DNA of 64,000 bases from Brasenia schreberi (lineage: Eukaryota > Streptophyta > Magnoliopsida > Nymphaeales > Cabombaceae): contig JAYKKT010000090.1 of assembly GCA_036023115.1 (NCBI GenBank), positions 29,752,501 through 29,816,500 of the forward strand. The letters run 5' to 3'. Both the position numbers and the translations under genes were made by a program. This document shows, one piece after another, positions 12,580-23,297 of the stretch. Positions within the stretch are counted from its first letter, which is position 1, and each line of letters opens with the position of its first letter. Below the pieces are notes generated by a model. It was not told the DNA's origin. It saw only the letters and a program-made list of their open reading frames with translations, and made no database searches.

Positions 12580-12686
12580 CATCTCTTTAATCGGATGGTT
12601 TAGATTAAAAAAATAAAATTAACTTTTCATAAACAAAAAGTATTAATTTTTTTTTAATCTGGACCGTCTGATTAAAAAGATAGATG
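12580..12686. repeat. A/T-rich palindromic hairpin (MITE-like)
   Basis: The left arm (CATCTCTTTAATCGGATGG..., 12580-12628) and right arm (12635-12686, ending ...CTGATTAAAAAGATAGATG) are imperfect reverse complements along almost their entire length, with a loop of only a few bases near 12631. The structure resembles a small foldback MITE. No target duplication could be fixed. Confidence 0.7.
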
Positions 12687-13222
12687 ACACATATTATCAA
12701 GAGGAGTCTCTCATATAACAATGTGTGTATATATACAGTTACACAGTATATGTTTATATATGGGGTTGTAGTCAACTCGACCAGGACTTGGCCCAAACCT
12801 GACCCGAGTCATGTCTGGGTCTTCATAATGTACTTGAGCAGAACGGTGGGATCGGGTCTGGATCAAGCTGTTTTGACTCATATCCGAAGTGACCCAACCC
12901 ATTCTTTTCCATGCGCATTCAACAAAAGGTGGCCTTTTTCTTTGTAAATTGTCATGATAGTTATGCAAAGCTGCATGAGATGCACATGGCGGATATCGTA
13001 CTCGTGACCTTGTTGGGCTAGACGTTGAAAATGACTCCATGATCAAGTGGATGAAGCCTGAAAATTCACAAGGGACCGTAGATGCGTAGGGGCAGACCCA
13101 GAGCACTTCATGTTGAAGGTCAAGAGTTTGATATCCATGGTCTTGCACATCTGGTAGGAACTTTTTAGCCCCAAATATGGGGGGGAAACCCTGAAATCTC
13201 AAAGAACTGGTCAATCTGCAAG
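12687..13222. other. Intergenic, no gene supported
   Basis: It contains degenerate GACCC/GGGTC phrases (12780-12900) typical of decayed plant repeats. One long open frame on the minus strand has no recognisable content. Confidence 0.5.
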
Positions 13223-13697
13223 CAGGGGTGTAATCGAGCCAAGTCGAGCTCGAGTACAAGCAAGCTCAACTCGACTCGTCAAGAAAATGTTCATTTTGAA
13301 CTCAAACTCAAGCTCGAATGAGCTTCCATGTTCAGCCTCGATCTTGAGTTATGTTCAAACAAATCGATCTCAGCATATAATACTCGTTTCAGCTCGGTGC
13401 AACCAAGATTGACGTAGATTAAGCTCGACTAAGGATCGAGTACAATGAGCTCGAGTGCGACGGTTGCTCGATTAAGTTCGTGAATTAGCTCGTGTGGGCC
13501 AACGCAAATATGTAAAGCTTTGAACATATAAACAAATTCTATATTATATTATAAAGCTCTATTATGCTTGCGAGTTGCTTGAGCCGAGTATTCGCAAACT
13601 CGAGCTCCATTCGAACTTGACAAGATCAAGTCGATTTCGAGTTTTCTCTAGCCAATCTCTAGTAGATCGTGAACAGCTCGGCTCACTTGCACCCCTA
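13223..13697. mobile_element. hAT-type MITE with 8-bp target duplication
   Basis: The element is 475 bp. It starts CAGGGGTG and ends CACCCCTA, so the ends are inverted with one mismatch. Subterminal sequence is also inverted (AATCGAGCC at the left, GGCTCA at the right). Flanks are TCTGCAAG (13215-13222) and TCTGCATG (13698-13705), an 8-bp duplication with one mismatch, the length expected for hAT transposition. The interior is rich in GAGCTCG/CTCGAG phrases and has no transposase, so it is non-autonomous. Confidence 0.85.
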
Positions 13698-13705
13698 TCT
13701 GCATG

Positions 13706-14228
13706 GTACGAACCTATGCCATCAAATTTGATCCGAATCTGCCTGAATCAATTGATTCAGATCGAGTTAGTGGACACCTTTGTTTTCTACCAGAGATCTA
13801 TTATTGTTTCACAGTAGTTTTATAAACTCTTTGTGATTGTTTAAGCTTCTCGTAATCTGATTCAATCAATTTGATCCACATATCAACTCACCTTTTGAAT
13901 CTTTTGAGAAATGATTGGATTCGGGGAACCAATTTCGAATGATCGGAACTTCAAGCAATCACATTTTCCAACTGTTTGAAACCCCTCAAACATTCAAAAA
14001 TTTATTGGGCAGTCGCCTTCAATCGTTTCAAATGATCCCCATCTTTCCAACTTTTACTAAAGTAAGGTACGTTCTTGCCGTATTCAATAAAGAGGAACCA
14101 GTGTGGTCATGCACGTGGAAAAGTACTGCCAGAAAGATTCGACTGTCGAGGGAATGAAAGCTCTGAATCTAATATTAGATAAGGACCTAAAGATTGTATT
14201 GGTGCCCGTATGTGCAAAGGCACAAATA
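13706..14228. other. Intergenic, no gene supported
   Basis: Open stretches exist on the plus strand but carry no recognisable motif. Confidence 0.4.
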
Positions 14229-14690
14229 ATTCATTCTCGGAGTTCCCACAATATCGTTCTCAAATAAGGGAGTCTTTCTGCAGAGAAAGGATCCGTCTGT
14301 TGACAGGAACCCCATGTTTTTCATCAGAAACAACGTCCATTATGCAATGATGCACTGCATGTTTGCCGAAAGGAGACTCCCCATATCACTCACCGTGAAT
14401 GGTATGGAACTTTAAGTGTTTCGAACCAATTTGAACTCCGATGAAATGCTGCAGAGGTTAGAACTTAGAAACATTAATCAAATTGATTAGTTTGCAGATT
14501 AAGAAGTGCCACTACAGTTATATCTGACTGAGGTAGGGGAGTCGTGCCACCTTGGGAGATTCATATCTTGGTGCAGCAAAACAGACTACAATTTTATTAG
14601 GTACAGACACATCCAGTATGCCAAAAGGATCAGGATTGCAGCTGATTCAAAGTGTAAAGAAGAAATCCTCACCTTGAATGGTTTTGCATG
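14229..14690 (+). pseudogene. Unidentified broken coding stretch
   Basis: One frame reads without stops from about 14239 (GVPTISFSNKGVFLQRKD, then RNPMFFIRNNVHYAMMHCMF and RRLPISLTVNGMEL) to a stop near 14416. After a few more stops, an open stretch resumes at about 14506-14690 (QLYLTEVGESCHLGRFISWC, ending CKEEILTLNGFA). Composition and codon pattern look protein-like rather than random, but I do not recognise the family. It could be a relic of a host gene or of an unfamiliar transposon ORF. Confidence 0.35.
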
Positions 14691-14914
14691 AGTGTGTCCA
14701 ACAAATGAGTGACAATCTGCAGGGAAATCAAGGACATCCTTGATTACTATGATAGATATTTTAGTTTCATGACATCCTTGATTACACAGCCCATGTAAGG
14801 GATCACCCTTTGCATGGCCGATCCCAAGCCCGGATAAAGGTGGAGGGTTGCATTAAGCTTGTGGCAGCGAGCATAAAACTTTGTCAGACTTATTTACCAT
14901 GGATTCTACAAATT

Positions 14915-14987
14915 ATGATAGGACCAAAGAATCCATGTAGCCAACCCCATCTACTATGGGAAAATGCTTAGTTGTTGTTATTGTTGA
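14915..14987 (+). mobile_element. RTE LINE 3' tail fragment
   Basis: The sequence AAAGAATCCATGTAGCCAAC...TACTATGGGAAAATGCTTAG, followed by TTG repeats, is the 3' end of the RTE LINE family seen complete at 61557-63874. Only the tail is present, consistent with severe 5' truncation. Confidence 0.75.
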
Positions 14988-16019
14988 CATCCTTGATTAC
15001 TACAGAAAGGTTACACATGCAAGGAAATCAAGGATCAGACGACATGGAGGATACTATTCATGAAAAGCAAGGACCTAGATCCATCCGAGCCTGTGAGAAC
15101 TTGCACACCCAAACTTGGAACTGCGTCAGCTGCACTGGGACTCCTGCAAAACAGAGCACCAAGGTTGAAGATTCAGAAGGCTCGGAATGAAGACGACAAA
15201 AATGAACCAGGTGAGAAGAACAAGCAGAGATGACAAGAACACGGAAGCTTATGCAGAAAAGCAGAAGCAGAATACAACGAAAAACATAATTTGGAGATCA
15301 TCTTCAACAGATGAAAACTTTGAAAGGAGAATAAGGCCTCTAGAGTGCTGGAAGGAGAAAATAAAAATGATTCTGTTTTTTTAGTTAAATGCTAATAGGG
15401 CTCAAGGTCGAGCTTAATGACTATCGGGAAAAGGCTTCCTTTTAGTTTTGGTTTGCAGTCATGGCCAATTCCGCAATCACTCAATAGCGGCAGCTAGCCA
15501 TAGTGGTTGCAAGAATTTGCCAACATGGTTTGCGACGAAGAAATAAGATCTTCCCAAACCAGCAAGCTGGACATTAAAAATGTGAATCATCCAGCATATT
15601 GCGAAATGCTGCCGAGAATTCTATTCATTGCAATATGAAACAAGGAAGGCCTGCTTCATCCATGAACTAGAAAGCTTCAACAGCAGTATCAGAAACCGCC
15701 GGGAAAAAATTAAGCATGTAGACACAAACATCCAAAGGTCAAGTTGGAAGCGAAGTTGTATCGAATAAGAAAATCTGTTCACTCAACATCCATGCTGGTC
15801 ATGTGCTTCACTCAATAATGTGCTTCACTCAATAATTCTTGCTGACTGTGTGAAAAGAAGACAATGTCGTTTACAGCGAAGACTTGCACGAGCACAAAAG
15901 GTTCTGCATGACTCAGATGACTTTGAACAAAGAAGACACTAAACCAAATTGGAACAGTGCAGACGAGTTGACTGTTAAGTGCAAAAGAATTCAATATGGT
16001 GACATAATTATGCACCTAC
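14988..16019. other. Intergenic, no gene supported
   Basis: Two short open frames on the plus strand (14972-15190 and 15187-15384) overlap by a few bases and are rich in Lys, Thr and Gln. No domain is visible. Confidence 0.45.
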
Positions 16020-16464
16020 GGTTAAGAAAGATGTAATAGGATCACAGGCCACTAGGGCCCGTGCATGTTTGTATCATGGGCCAAGTGGAACTGTGGCGGG
16101 CAGATAGCAGTTGGGGAACCCAACGGCAACTAGCCATTCGGCATCCCAACAGCCTCCAATGGCTAGCCTGCTCGCCAGCCGTTGGCCCCTCTCCCTTTTC
16201 ACCTCTCCCCTTTCACCTCTTCTCTCTCTTCTCTTTTAAATGGTTGTCATTGGCCCCTTTTCCTTTTCACCTCTTCCCTCTTTTCTTTTAAATTGTTGTA
16301 CAACAATAATATAACTATTTCTTGGAACACTTTGACTTTGATTTTGGCTTGTTCTTCACTTCAAACACTTATTCTCGGGTGTATTTGTATTTGATTTGTT
16401 GGTTTAACAGTTAATGATATGTGATCGGGTTGCTTCCAAATATGAATATCAACAATTGTTTACA
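16020..16464 (+). repeat. Copia 5' LTR
   Basis: It is homologous to 18525-18907 (GTTAAG...GATGTAATA, GGGCCAAGTGGAAC, CTCGGGTGTATTTGTATTTGA). A CCCTTTTCACCTCT...TTTAAATTGTTG segment is partly duplicated. About 50 bp that in the other LTR contain TATAAATAG are absent, so this copy has probably lost its core promoter. Confidence 0.85.
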
Positions 16465-16477
16465 TGGTATCAAAGCC
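16465..16477 (+). promoter_or_regulatory. Primer binding site, tRNA-iMet-like
   Basis: TGGTATCAAAGCC follows the 5' LTR directly and differs by one base from the canonical TGGTATCAGAGCC. Confidence 0.85.
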
Positions 16478-17540
16478 TTGTTTTGAAGAAATCGAGCCCA
16501 TCAAAAAGCATGCCAAAATTAGAAAGTTTGTGATATTGTATGTTTAACGTTCATAACTTAAATAACATCAAAATTCTTGTTTATTTCTTGAAATAGAGAG
16601 TAAAATGAGTCTTTTAAGTGTACTTTTAAAAAAATAATTATTATAAAAAAACTATTGAGATTATATAGATGAGACGATTCAAGAACCAAAATTAGATTTT
16701 GAATACTTAGACAATGATGATGTTTTTAAAGCCCAAGAAAAATACAAACAAGACTTAAGCGAAAATAACATGAATTATTTATCAAAATATTAATGATAAA
16801 CTTAGAAATTGAATTAGTTTATTTGAAAATACCTTTGAAACTTGAGAATATTTGAAAAAGATTCATTCTCAAGATTACTTTGTGTTTCAAATAGATTTAA
16901 TAAAAAGAATGATAATGCTTAAGTAAGAAAATTTAAGCATTAAAGAGTATCACAATGATTTTTTCGAGTTGTGATCTCAACTTCGAAGTTTTGATAAGTT
17001 TGAAAAACTTAAAAAATTGATGAATTTAAATAATTTTTAGATAATCAATATTTCTTTTTATTTATTTGGGTCTTAGGGATGAATTCAAAAATATTAAATC
17101 AAATTTAATTCATAGAAAACCTAGACCAAAAGAGAATACATTTTTGGCTCATCTAGTTATATGAGAAACTAGATTTAAAATCTAATGATTGCAAAAGAAG
17201 TTGTTCTTAACACTTTCAAGCCGGAAGCAAATATTAAGATATATAAGACTCTCCACATTAAAAGGTTCTAAGGACAAAAAGGTAGTGATGGATAGAGCAA
17301 AAAGTCAATAGTGTAATGGCCAAACAAAGACACTATTTGTCACTGTTGTAAGAAAAGTGATTACATTAATACTACTTGTATTATTCTTCGAAAAAATATG
17401 AAAATGTGGGAGTCATGGAATATAACGATGGAGGAGTTTTACCTTCAAAAGGTTTAAATAGAAGAAATGTTTAAAGAGGAAGTAAGTATTTAAAAAAATG
17501 CTTTATCCATTTCTCAAGGTATGTCTTCGTTTTTATATTC

Positions 17541-18281
17541 ATGTGCTTTTTTCATATGACTGATGATGAAAAAACTTTGAAAAATCCTCAAAATATTTTT
17601 GGTAAACATGTTTTTATAGTTGATGGTACGAAACGTCAAATTAAAAAAATTAAGAACTTTAAAAAAGAAGATTTTAAAATTCAAAATGTAAGTTTTATAC
17701 CTAAGTTAAATATAAATATTTTCTCGATTGCTCAAATTTGTGATAATGGTTGTATAGTAAATTTCTCATGTAAGAAATGTGTGATGCAAGATCACCTATC
17801 GAATATAGTGATTAATCGAGACCATTGAGAAAATAGACTATATAAAATGGATAGTTTAGTTATACCAAATATTGAATCTTGTAATATAATTCATGATACT
17901 ACTCTTTGGCATAAACACCTTAATATTTGGATATGTGTAGACAATAATTTTCCTTTATTCAAAAAAAGTGTGATTCATAATTTTGATCATAAAGAATGTA
18001 TATTTGAGAAAATAAATCATCTTCCTTTTGGTGAAAGAAATTTTGTAATAAGTAAATGTTTTAAATTAATACATTCTAATGTTTGGGGGCATGTCCCTGT
18101 TGTTTTCAAATTAGGAGTACAATATTATATATTAAGTTTTATAATTGATTGTACTCGCTTTACTTGGATATATCAGTTGAGACATATATTGAAAGTATTT
18201 GAAATTTATTTGATCTTTCACAATATGGTAAAAAATAAATTCGGTTATACTATTAAGATTTTTAGATCCGACTCAAACTAA
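17541..18281 (+). pseudogene. Copia GAG-pre-integrase / integrase start, decayed
   Basis: 17541-17828 reads like the region before integrase (KIQNVSFIPKLNINIFSIAQ, DNGCIVNFSCKKCVMQDHLS). 17847-18281 continues with TTLWHKHLN, the CFKLIHSNVWG block holding the first catalytic-region strand, and FHNMVKNKFGYTIKIFRSDS. A stop separates the two stretches. The sequence ends where the integrase core should continue, and the third catalytic residue region and all of RT are deleted. Confidence 0.85.
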
Positions 18282-18511
18282 GAATACTTATCAAAATATT
18301 TTTATTTTTTTTTAAATAAATGAGATTTTACATAAAAAAATCTTGCATTAAAACCCCACAAAAAAATGAGTTAGCAGAAATAAAACATAGACACATTATA
18401 GAAACTTTTAGAATCATTTTAATTGCTATTAATGATCATATCATTCTGATAACTATTAAATTGGGTATAATTTAATTTTTTATGAGACAAACTTTCGGTA
18501 TACACACCGTA

Positions 18512-18524
18512 AGTTTGAGGGGAG
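18512..18524 (+). promoter_or_regulatory. Polypurine tract of the Copia element
   Basis: AGTTTGAGGGGAG lies directly before the TGTTAAG that opens the 3' LTR, the usual plus-strand primer arrangement for plant Copia elements. Confidence 0.85.
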
Positions 18525-18907
18525 TGTTAAGGATGTAATAAGACCGCAGGACACTAAGACCCTCCGTGTTTGTATCACGGGCCAAGTGGAACCATGACGG
18601 GCAGTTGCCATTGGAGACCCAACGGCACAGCAGCCTCCAACAGCCAGTCGTTGGCCCCTCTCCCCTTTCACCTCTTCTCTCTTTTAAATTGTTGTACATT
18701 TCTCTTGTAAATTGCTTTATATTGCTCTATAAATAGAGCCTCTCACCACATCAATAATATGGTTATTTCTTGACCAGTACTTTGACTTGTGATTTTGGTT
18801 CTTGACTTGAAACACCCATTCTCGAGTGTGTTTGTATTTGACTTGTTAGTTTGACACTTATGATCGGTGATGGGGCGCTTCCAAATACGAATATCAATAA
18901 TTGTTCA
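18525..18907 (+). repeat. Copia 3' LTR
   Basis: It begins TGTTAAGGATG, ends TTGTTCA and is 383 bp. It retains TATAAATAG near 18730, which the 5' LTR lacks. Confidence 0.88.
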
Positions 18908-19898
18908 CGTCTACCCCTCTATAAGAAAGAACCACATGTTAAAACAAGACAATGAAATTATATATAATATATATACATAGAGAGAGAGAGAGATGGCATT
19001 TGAAACTTAAATGCAACTGGTAAAATAATTTTGAATATCACCAAAGCTCTTTACAGCCTAAAGGTCATGATGTTAAAAGTCTGCAAGCATGTACACGCTT
19101 AGATGACAGAAGGAAGAAAAACTCAAACCTTCAGTTGCAGATCAGCCTCGGAGATGGAAGAACAGAAACACAGATTTTGACAAGAGCAAAAATACAAGGC
19201 ATGTCAAACGTCTGGTTTGATAATAAATTGAGATACGAAAGCAATTTCAGCTACTTCGAAGCCATGTGACGAATGAATCACTTGTTGCTCCTCTTCCTGA
19301 TCAAACAATCTCCTCACAGGTGAAAAGAGAAAAAATTATAAGCACAAAGAAAGAGAATTAAACAGCTACATAATCTCATCTGCTCTAAGTGTATGGGACT
19401 TAACAAAAGCACCTTGAAGTGAATCGCGACTGCAACAAAAACAAAAACAAGCATTTTACCACGTTAAGTGGGTTGGCTACGTGGATTCTAGATCACTATT
19501 GAGCTCGATCTTAGTCGAATTGGAGTTTAGATAAATTCAGAATCATTGCTTCGCCTAAACAGAATAGTCACAGCCACGGAAAAGCCAAACAAACACCATA
19601 AATTTAACAATGAATAACAGAAGGAAGACAACAACAACAACTTGAGAAAACCACCTCCTCCAAGTTCTAAGATTATGACATCATATATCTATAGCACGTA
19701 AATGATGAGAGACAATGCAAAGCTACAAGTAACAATAAGAAAAATCGGGTGGCAAGATGATCAACACTGTCACATCCAAAAAGACACATACATTACATAT
19801 AACGGCCTCCTTTCATACTTTAAGATTAGATTCTAGCACTATATTACAGGGTGACAAAATAAGAAGAAAGGAGAAGATACAAAGCGCAACAAGCACTC
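18908..19898. other. 3' flank of the GIL1-like gene
   Basis: It holds a short GA run (about 18977-18993). At 19448-19495, on the minus strand, is a diverged LINE/SINE tail-like phrase (GTTAAGTGGGTTGGCTACGTGG), and an ACAACAACAACAAC run lies near 19627. The part near 19800-19898 may be 3' UTR of the minus-strand gene. Confidence 0.5.
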
Positions 19899-21332
19899 TC
19901 ACTCGGTACACTTCATATCCGACAGGTAAACCTTACATTGGATCACACTCCCCCCAATCTTAAATCCAGGCATCACTGTAAACCCTACCTTTCCGCCGCC
20001 ATTTCCATGATCATCGCCAGAGATGACATTTTTTACCACACTGTCCATATAGATCTCGGAGAATTTAGTCCCCTTCTTCACCTGAAATATCTCAACCTTG
20101 GACTCGAAAGAGAAGGCCAATCTGTGCAGAAGCCACACTGCCTTGGCCAACGTCAAGAAAGCCAAGAAAAATTCAGTTCTTGGGTGTCCTCCATTAGCGA
20201 TATAATTCCTCTGATCTAGATTCCCAAAGAAAGATATCTCCATCTTCAAATGCACAACTTCCAAATACTTGTTCCTGCAAAACTTGCCAAACGCGCAATC
20301 TGGATTCTTACTCACAACATCCAACGGATCCATATCCCTTATAGCCAAAAACTGATGAAAGAATCCCTCTCTAGACACCATGGGACCGTCGGATTTCAGA
20401 GAGAAGGTCTCTTCATGGAATCCCCCAAATATCCTTCGGCAAACATAGGATTCAAACGCGAATTTCTTGTGAGATCGCTTGGCATAAACCACCCCGGGCT
20501 CAATGGCACTTGCTGCAGCATCAAGGTCCCAACCTGCAAACTTCATCATGCTGATCAATGACTTCGAGAAGCCGTGGGCAGCACGGGTGGCAACCTCTAC
20601 AGCCTCCACAAAGAGTCCGGGAGTAAATTCGACCGTGAAGATCCCGCTGCTCGCTTCTTCTTCATCTTCGGCTCCATTCTCGACTACCACCAACCCCTTC
20701 CCCTTCAATTTCCTCTTGAGCTTTGTCGTCTTTCTAGCAAGCTCGTCCACCCCACGCCGCAACTGCAATATCTCAGAATCTTTCGCCTGAATCTGAGCTT
20801 GGAACTTCTTTACCATCACTTCGTAAGTTTTTAGGAGGCTCTGCTGCTCCTGGATCTCTGCAACCAATCGTGAATCCTTCGGAAACGAAAGCGGGCTGCC
20901 CAATGCCGCACTTTCTCGGTACGAATGCTTGAGTTCGGAGAGATTCTTGAGCTCAGCTATCACTAATTTATCGGCGGCCTGTATCTTCTCGGGGTCATAC
21001 GGTGTGTGGGAAGCCTGGAGCTGAATATAGGCCGATTTGAGAGCCGAGATGTTCGCGAAGAGCTTGGAAATCAGCGTTTCCATTACTTCCTGGTTTCTTC
21101 TCGCCGCCAGGGCGTTGTCCGGCGGCTGTGGATGAACCTTCTGGTGGTGTGCACTCTCCTCGGTCTCCTTCGAGCCGGCCGTCGTCGTGGTGTCGCTTCC
21201 GTCCTCAAAGGCGTGGCCGCTCTCCTCCGCAAAGACGTCTATCGATCTCAACCGGCAAACTTTGGCGAATTTGTGAACGATGTCGGAGATGTTTGAAGCA
21301 GGCCTCGTCCTGTTCGCAGATGGTGCCTCCAT
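19899..21332 (-). CDS. GIL1/IRKI-like DUF641-family protein
   Basis: This is an intronless 477-residue protein. I start at the ATG at 21332 (MEAPSANRTRPASN); the frame stays open two codons further, but without an ATG. Residues 80-205 match the plant DUF641 domain (QEVMETLISKLFANISALKS, YDPEKIQAADKLVIAELKNL). Residues 155-205 look like a coiled coil (VAEIQEQQSLLKTYEVMVKK and onward), and a basic KRKLKGKGL stretch follows. The C-terminal half carries the conserved FTPGLFVEAVEVATRAAHGF, FESYVCRRIFGGF and MPGFKIGGSVIQCKVYLS blocks. The family includes GRAVITROPIC IN THE LIGHT 1, which acts downstream of phytochrome in light suppression of hypocotyl gravitropism, and IRK-interacting protein. Which subfamily this is cannot be settled by eye. 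There are no internal stops and the length is normal, so it is probably functional. Confidence 0.93.
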   Translation of the reverse strand: MEAPSANRTRPASNISDIVHKFAKVCRLRSIDVFAEESGHAFEDGSDTTTTAGSKETEESAHHQKVHPQPPDNALAARRNQEVMETLISKLFANISALKSAYIQLQASHTPYDPEKIQAADKLVIAELKNLSELKHSYRESAALGSPLSFPKDSRLVAEIQEQQSLLKTYEVMVKKFQAQIQAKDSEILQLRRGVDELARKTTKLKRKLKGKGLVVVENGAEDEEEASSGIFTVEFTPGLFVEAVEVATRAAHGFSKSLISMMKFAGWDLDAAASAIEPGVVYAKRSHKKFAFESYVCRRIFGGFHEETFSLKSDGPMVSREGFFHQFLAIRDMDPLDVVSKNPDCAFGKFCRNKYLEVVHLKMEISFFGNLDQRNYIANGGHPRTEFFLAFLTLAKAVWLLHRLAFSFESKVEIFQVKKGTKFSEIYMDSVVKNVISGDDHGNGGGKVGFTVMPGFKIGGSVIQCKVYLSDMKCTE

Positions 21333-21336
21333 TCGC

Positions 21337-21338
<2 letters not shown>

Positions 21339-21404
<66 letters not shown>
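21339..21404. repeat. (CT)n tract just upstream of the GIL1-like start
   Basis: About 33 CT units on the plus strand form an uninterrupted (GA)n on the coding strand, ending 7 bases before the ATG. In plants GA runs near starts can bind BBR/BPC (GAGA-binding) factors. The tract probably lies in the 5' UTR. Confidence 0.93.
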
Positions 21405-21406
<2 letters not shown>

Positions 21407-21903
21407 GAGTAATTAGTGCCGTTTCCCTATTTCTCCCTTCATTCGCTCTTCATGGTCTTCTGCTGTTTCCCTACTTCTCCCTTCATTCGCTCTTCATGGT
21501 CTTCCAATTGGAATCGTTATTGGGTGTATCCGGAGGAGGACAAATCTTGAAAGGACGAACACCAACAACGAGACAAACTACTTCATGCGAAACCAAAGCT
21601 GACCAATCGTTTTCTCATCCAAAATCTTCAACGAATTTTCACAACAATAGTTTCTTCCACGAAATCTGATTCTTTTCACAAACTCCAAATCAAACAGAAA
21701 CCCAAAATGGTCGACGATCTAAAAGTTTGCAATCGATGGAAAGACTCCCAGAAAAGACCGAACCCCTTACAGAGAAACGTTTATGTGGCGGCGGCGCAGA
21801 CGTTCTCGCTCGCCTTGGGCCAAGCTTGGCTGGCATCGAAATCCCGTATTCTTCCTACTTGTGGTTTCCCTCGCTGGTTTTGTTCCTTCCCTTTTGTTTC
21901 TCC

Positions 21904-21937
<34 letters not shown>

Positions 21938-23039
21938 CAACGAGAAACTGTAGAATCTGCCCGCATGAATTTGCTTTAGAGAGAGAGAGAGAGGTATCTC
22001 CCAAATACTGCGCTACTATCGTTTATTGACAGATTAGTCATTGAAACTTACCGTTTTTGCAAATGCATTCCTACCTTTCCGGTTGCCATCGGGAACGATA
22101 ACAACATGATATGATATAGATTGACAATGGCAAAATATGAACCCATTATAGACAACCCAATTGAGTATCAAAAAGAGTCTTGATTCTGGTTTAATGATGG
22201 TTCTCATAGTTTCCTATTTTCAAAAATTTGAGTTGGATCCCAGTATGTATTTAAGTTCGGATCCTCAAATCAAGATAATCCAATCAAAGAATTATTTAGT
22301 TAAATATGGAATTCATGAATCATGTGATCAATTCATATATTAGAGAGCAATATGAGAACAATCGTATGCTAAATATATTAAAATGGTACGATTCTCATCG
22401 TATGAATATGAATGACTCTCACAAAGTAGACATAAAGTGAAGATTTTTTCACTCAATATTACAATGATCGATTCTTGAAACCTCAAGCAAGTGGTGGGTC
22501 TAAAAACTTTTGTATGGTGGGTTATAATTATTTTGTTCTATCTTCAATTTTTTGACGACAACGCCGCTGCAACTCGACTGAATGTCGATCTGCCAGTACT
22601 GCTGGATGATGTTTTGCAGTTGTCTACTTCACCGATACTAGTTTGCTTAAATTACAAAACAGCAAAGTTGTGCCAATTCAATTTTTTGTGATAGAAGGGG
22701 TTTCCTCAAACCGTTGATCTTGCAGGAACAGCCGAACAAGTTTAAAACGGCCAAACTTGTCAAGAACAGACCACGCAGGGGAGATGTATAAAATTAAACG
22801 GCGGGTTTTCTGAATTTCTCACACTATAGGGACTACTACGCAAACACACTCCATTTTATTGCCGCGATTAATCGGCGATTGGACAATGCAGTGGGACCGG
22901 GGGTTTCTTCTTTGAAGCTTCGTTCGTCGGGCCGCGTGCAAAGATTTCGAAATTGCGTCCCGGTACGATTTTCCCAACTGATTCGGAATGTTGCGAAATG
23001 GAATATGTGAAAATTGGAAAGCCTATATAAAAATATGTG
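21405..23039. other. Upstream region of the GIL1-like gene, no other gene seen
   Basis: Direct duplicates of CTTCATTCGCTCTTCATGG lie at about 21438 and 21480. Further CT/GA runs sit at 21908-21933 and 21979-21993. Several short open frames have no recognisable content. The promoter of the minus-strand gene should lie in its first part. Confidence 0.5.
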
Positions 23040-23076
23040 TAAAGGCAGACGGAAAAAGAAAAAAGAGGCCCCTCAA

Positions 23077-23140
23077 GCTCGATAAGCTAGCTCTAGGGCG
23101 ATGATTTTGCGTGCGACACACAAAATCATCGCCTATCGAG
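23077..23140. repeat. Strong hairpin at the LINE 5' edge
   Basis: GGCGATGATTTTG (23097-23109) and CAAAATCATCGCC (23121-23133) are perfect 13-bp inverted repeats around an 11-nt loop. Outside them CTCGATA (23078-23084) and TATCGAG (23134-23140) also pair, leaving an asymmetric bulge. A separate palindrome AGGAGCGCTCCT follows near 23145-23156. Confidence 0.85.
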
Positions 23141-23297
23141 TCAGAGGAGCGCTCCTACTATCTCCCCTCTCTCTTTCACTGCGTGTCGTCGTAGGATTCT
23201 AGGGTACACGATGGACGCCCTCATACTTGTGCTTAGAAGAGGGCCATGGTCGTGTCACTGAAGATCGGAAGATTTTGAGCTGCACGCATAAAAGTGC

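Larger units (their letters stand above)
16020..18907 (+). mobile_element. Copia-type LTR retrotransposon, internally deleted
   Basis: LTRs at 16020-16464 and 18525-18907 flank about 2 kb of internal sequence. It has a tRNA-iMet-like primer site after the 5' LTR, a decayed gag region, GAG-pre-integrase plus the start of integrase, and a polypurine tract before the 3' LTR. Reverse transcriptase and RNase H are missing altogether. The internal sequence is much more A/T-rich than the LTRs. It is non-autonomous. No clear target duplication was found. Confidence 0.88.

Noticed and set aside
12711..13259. Minus-strand open frame of about 180 codons
   Set aside because: It runs into the MITE and through microsatellite-like sequence; no motif is seen and it lacks gene context.
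20503..21296. Plus-strand open frames opposite the GIL1-like gene
   Set aside because: Shadow frames of the GC-rich minus-strand coding sequence; no motif of their own.
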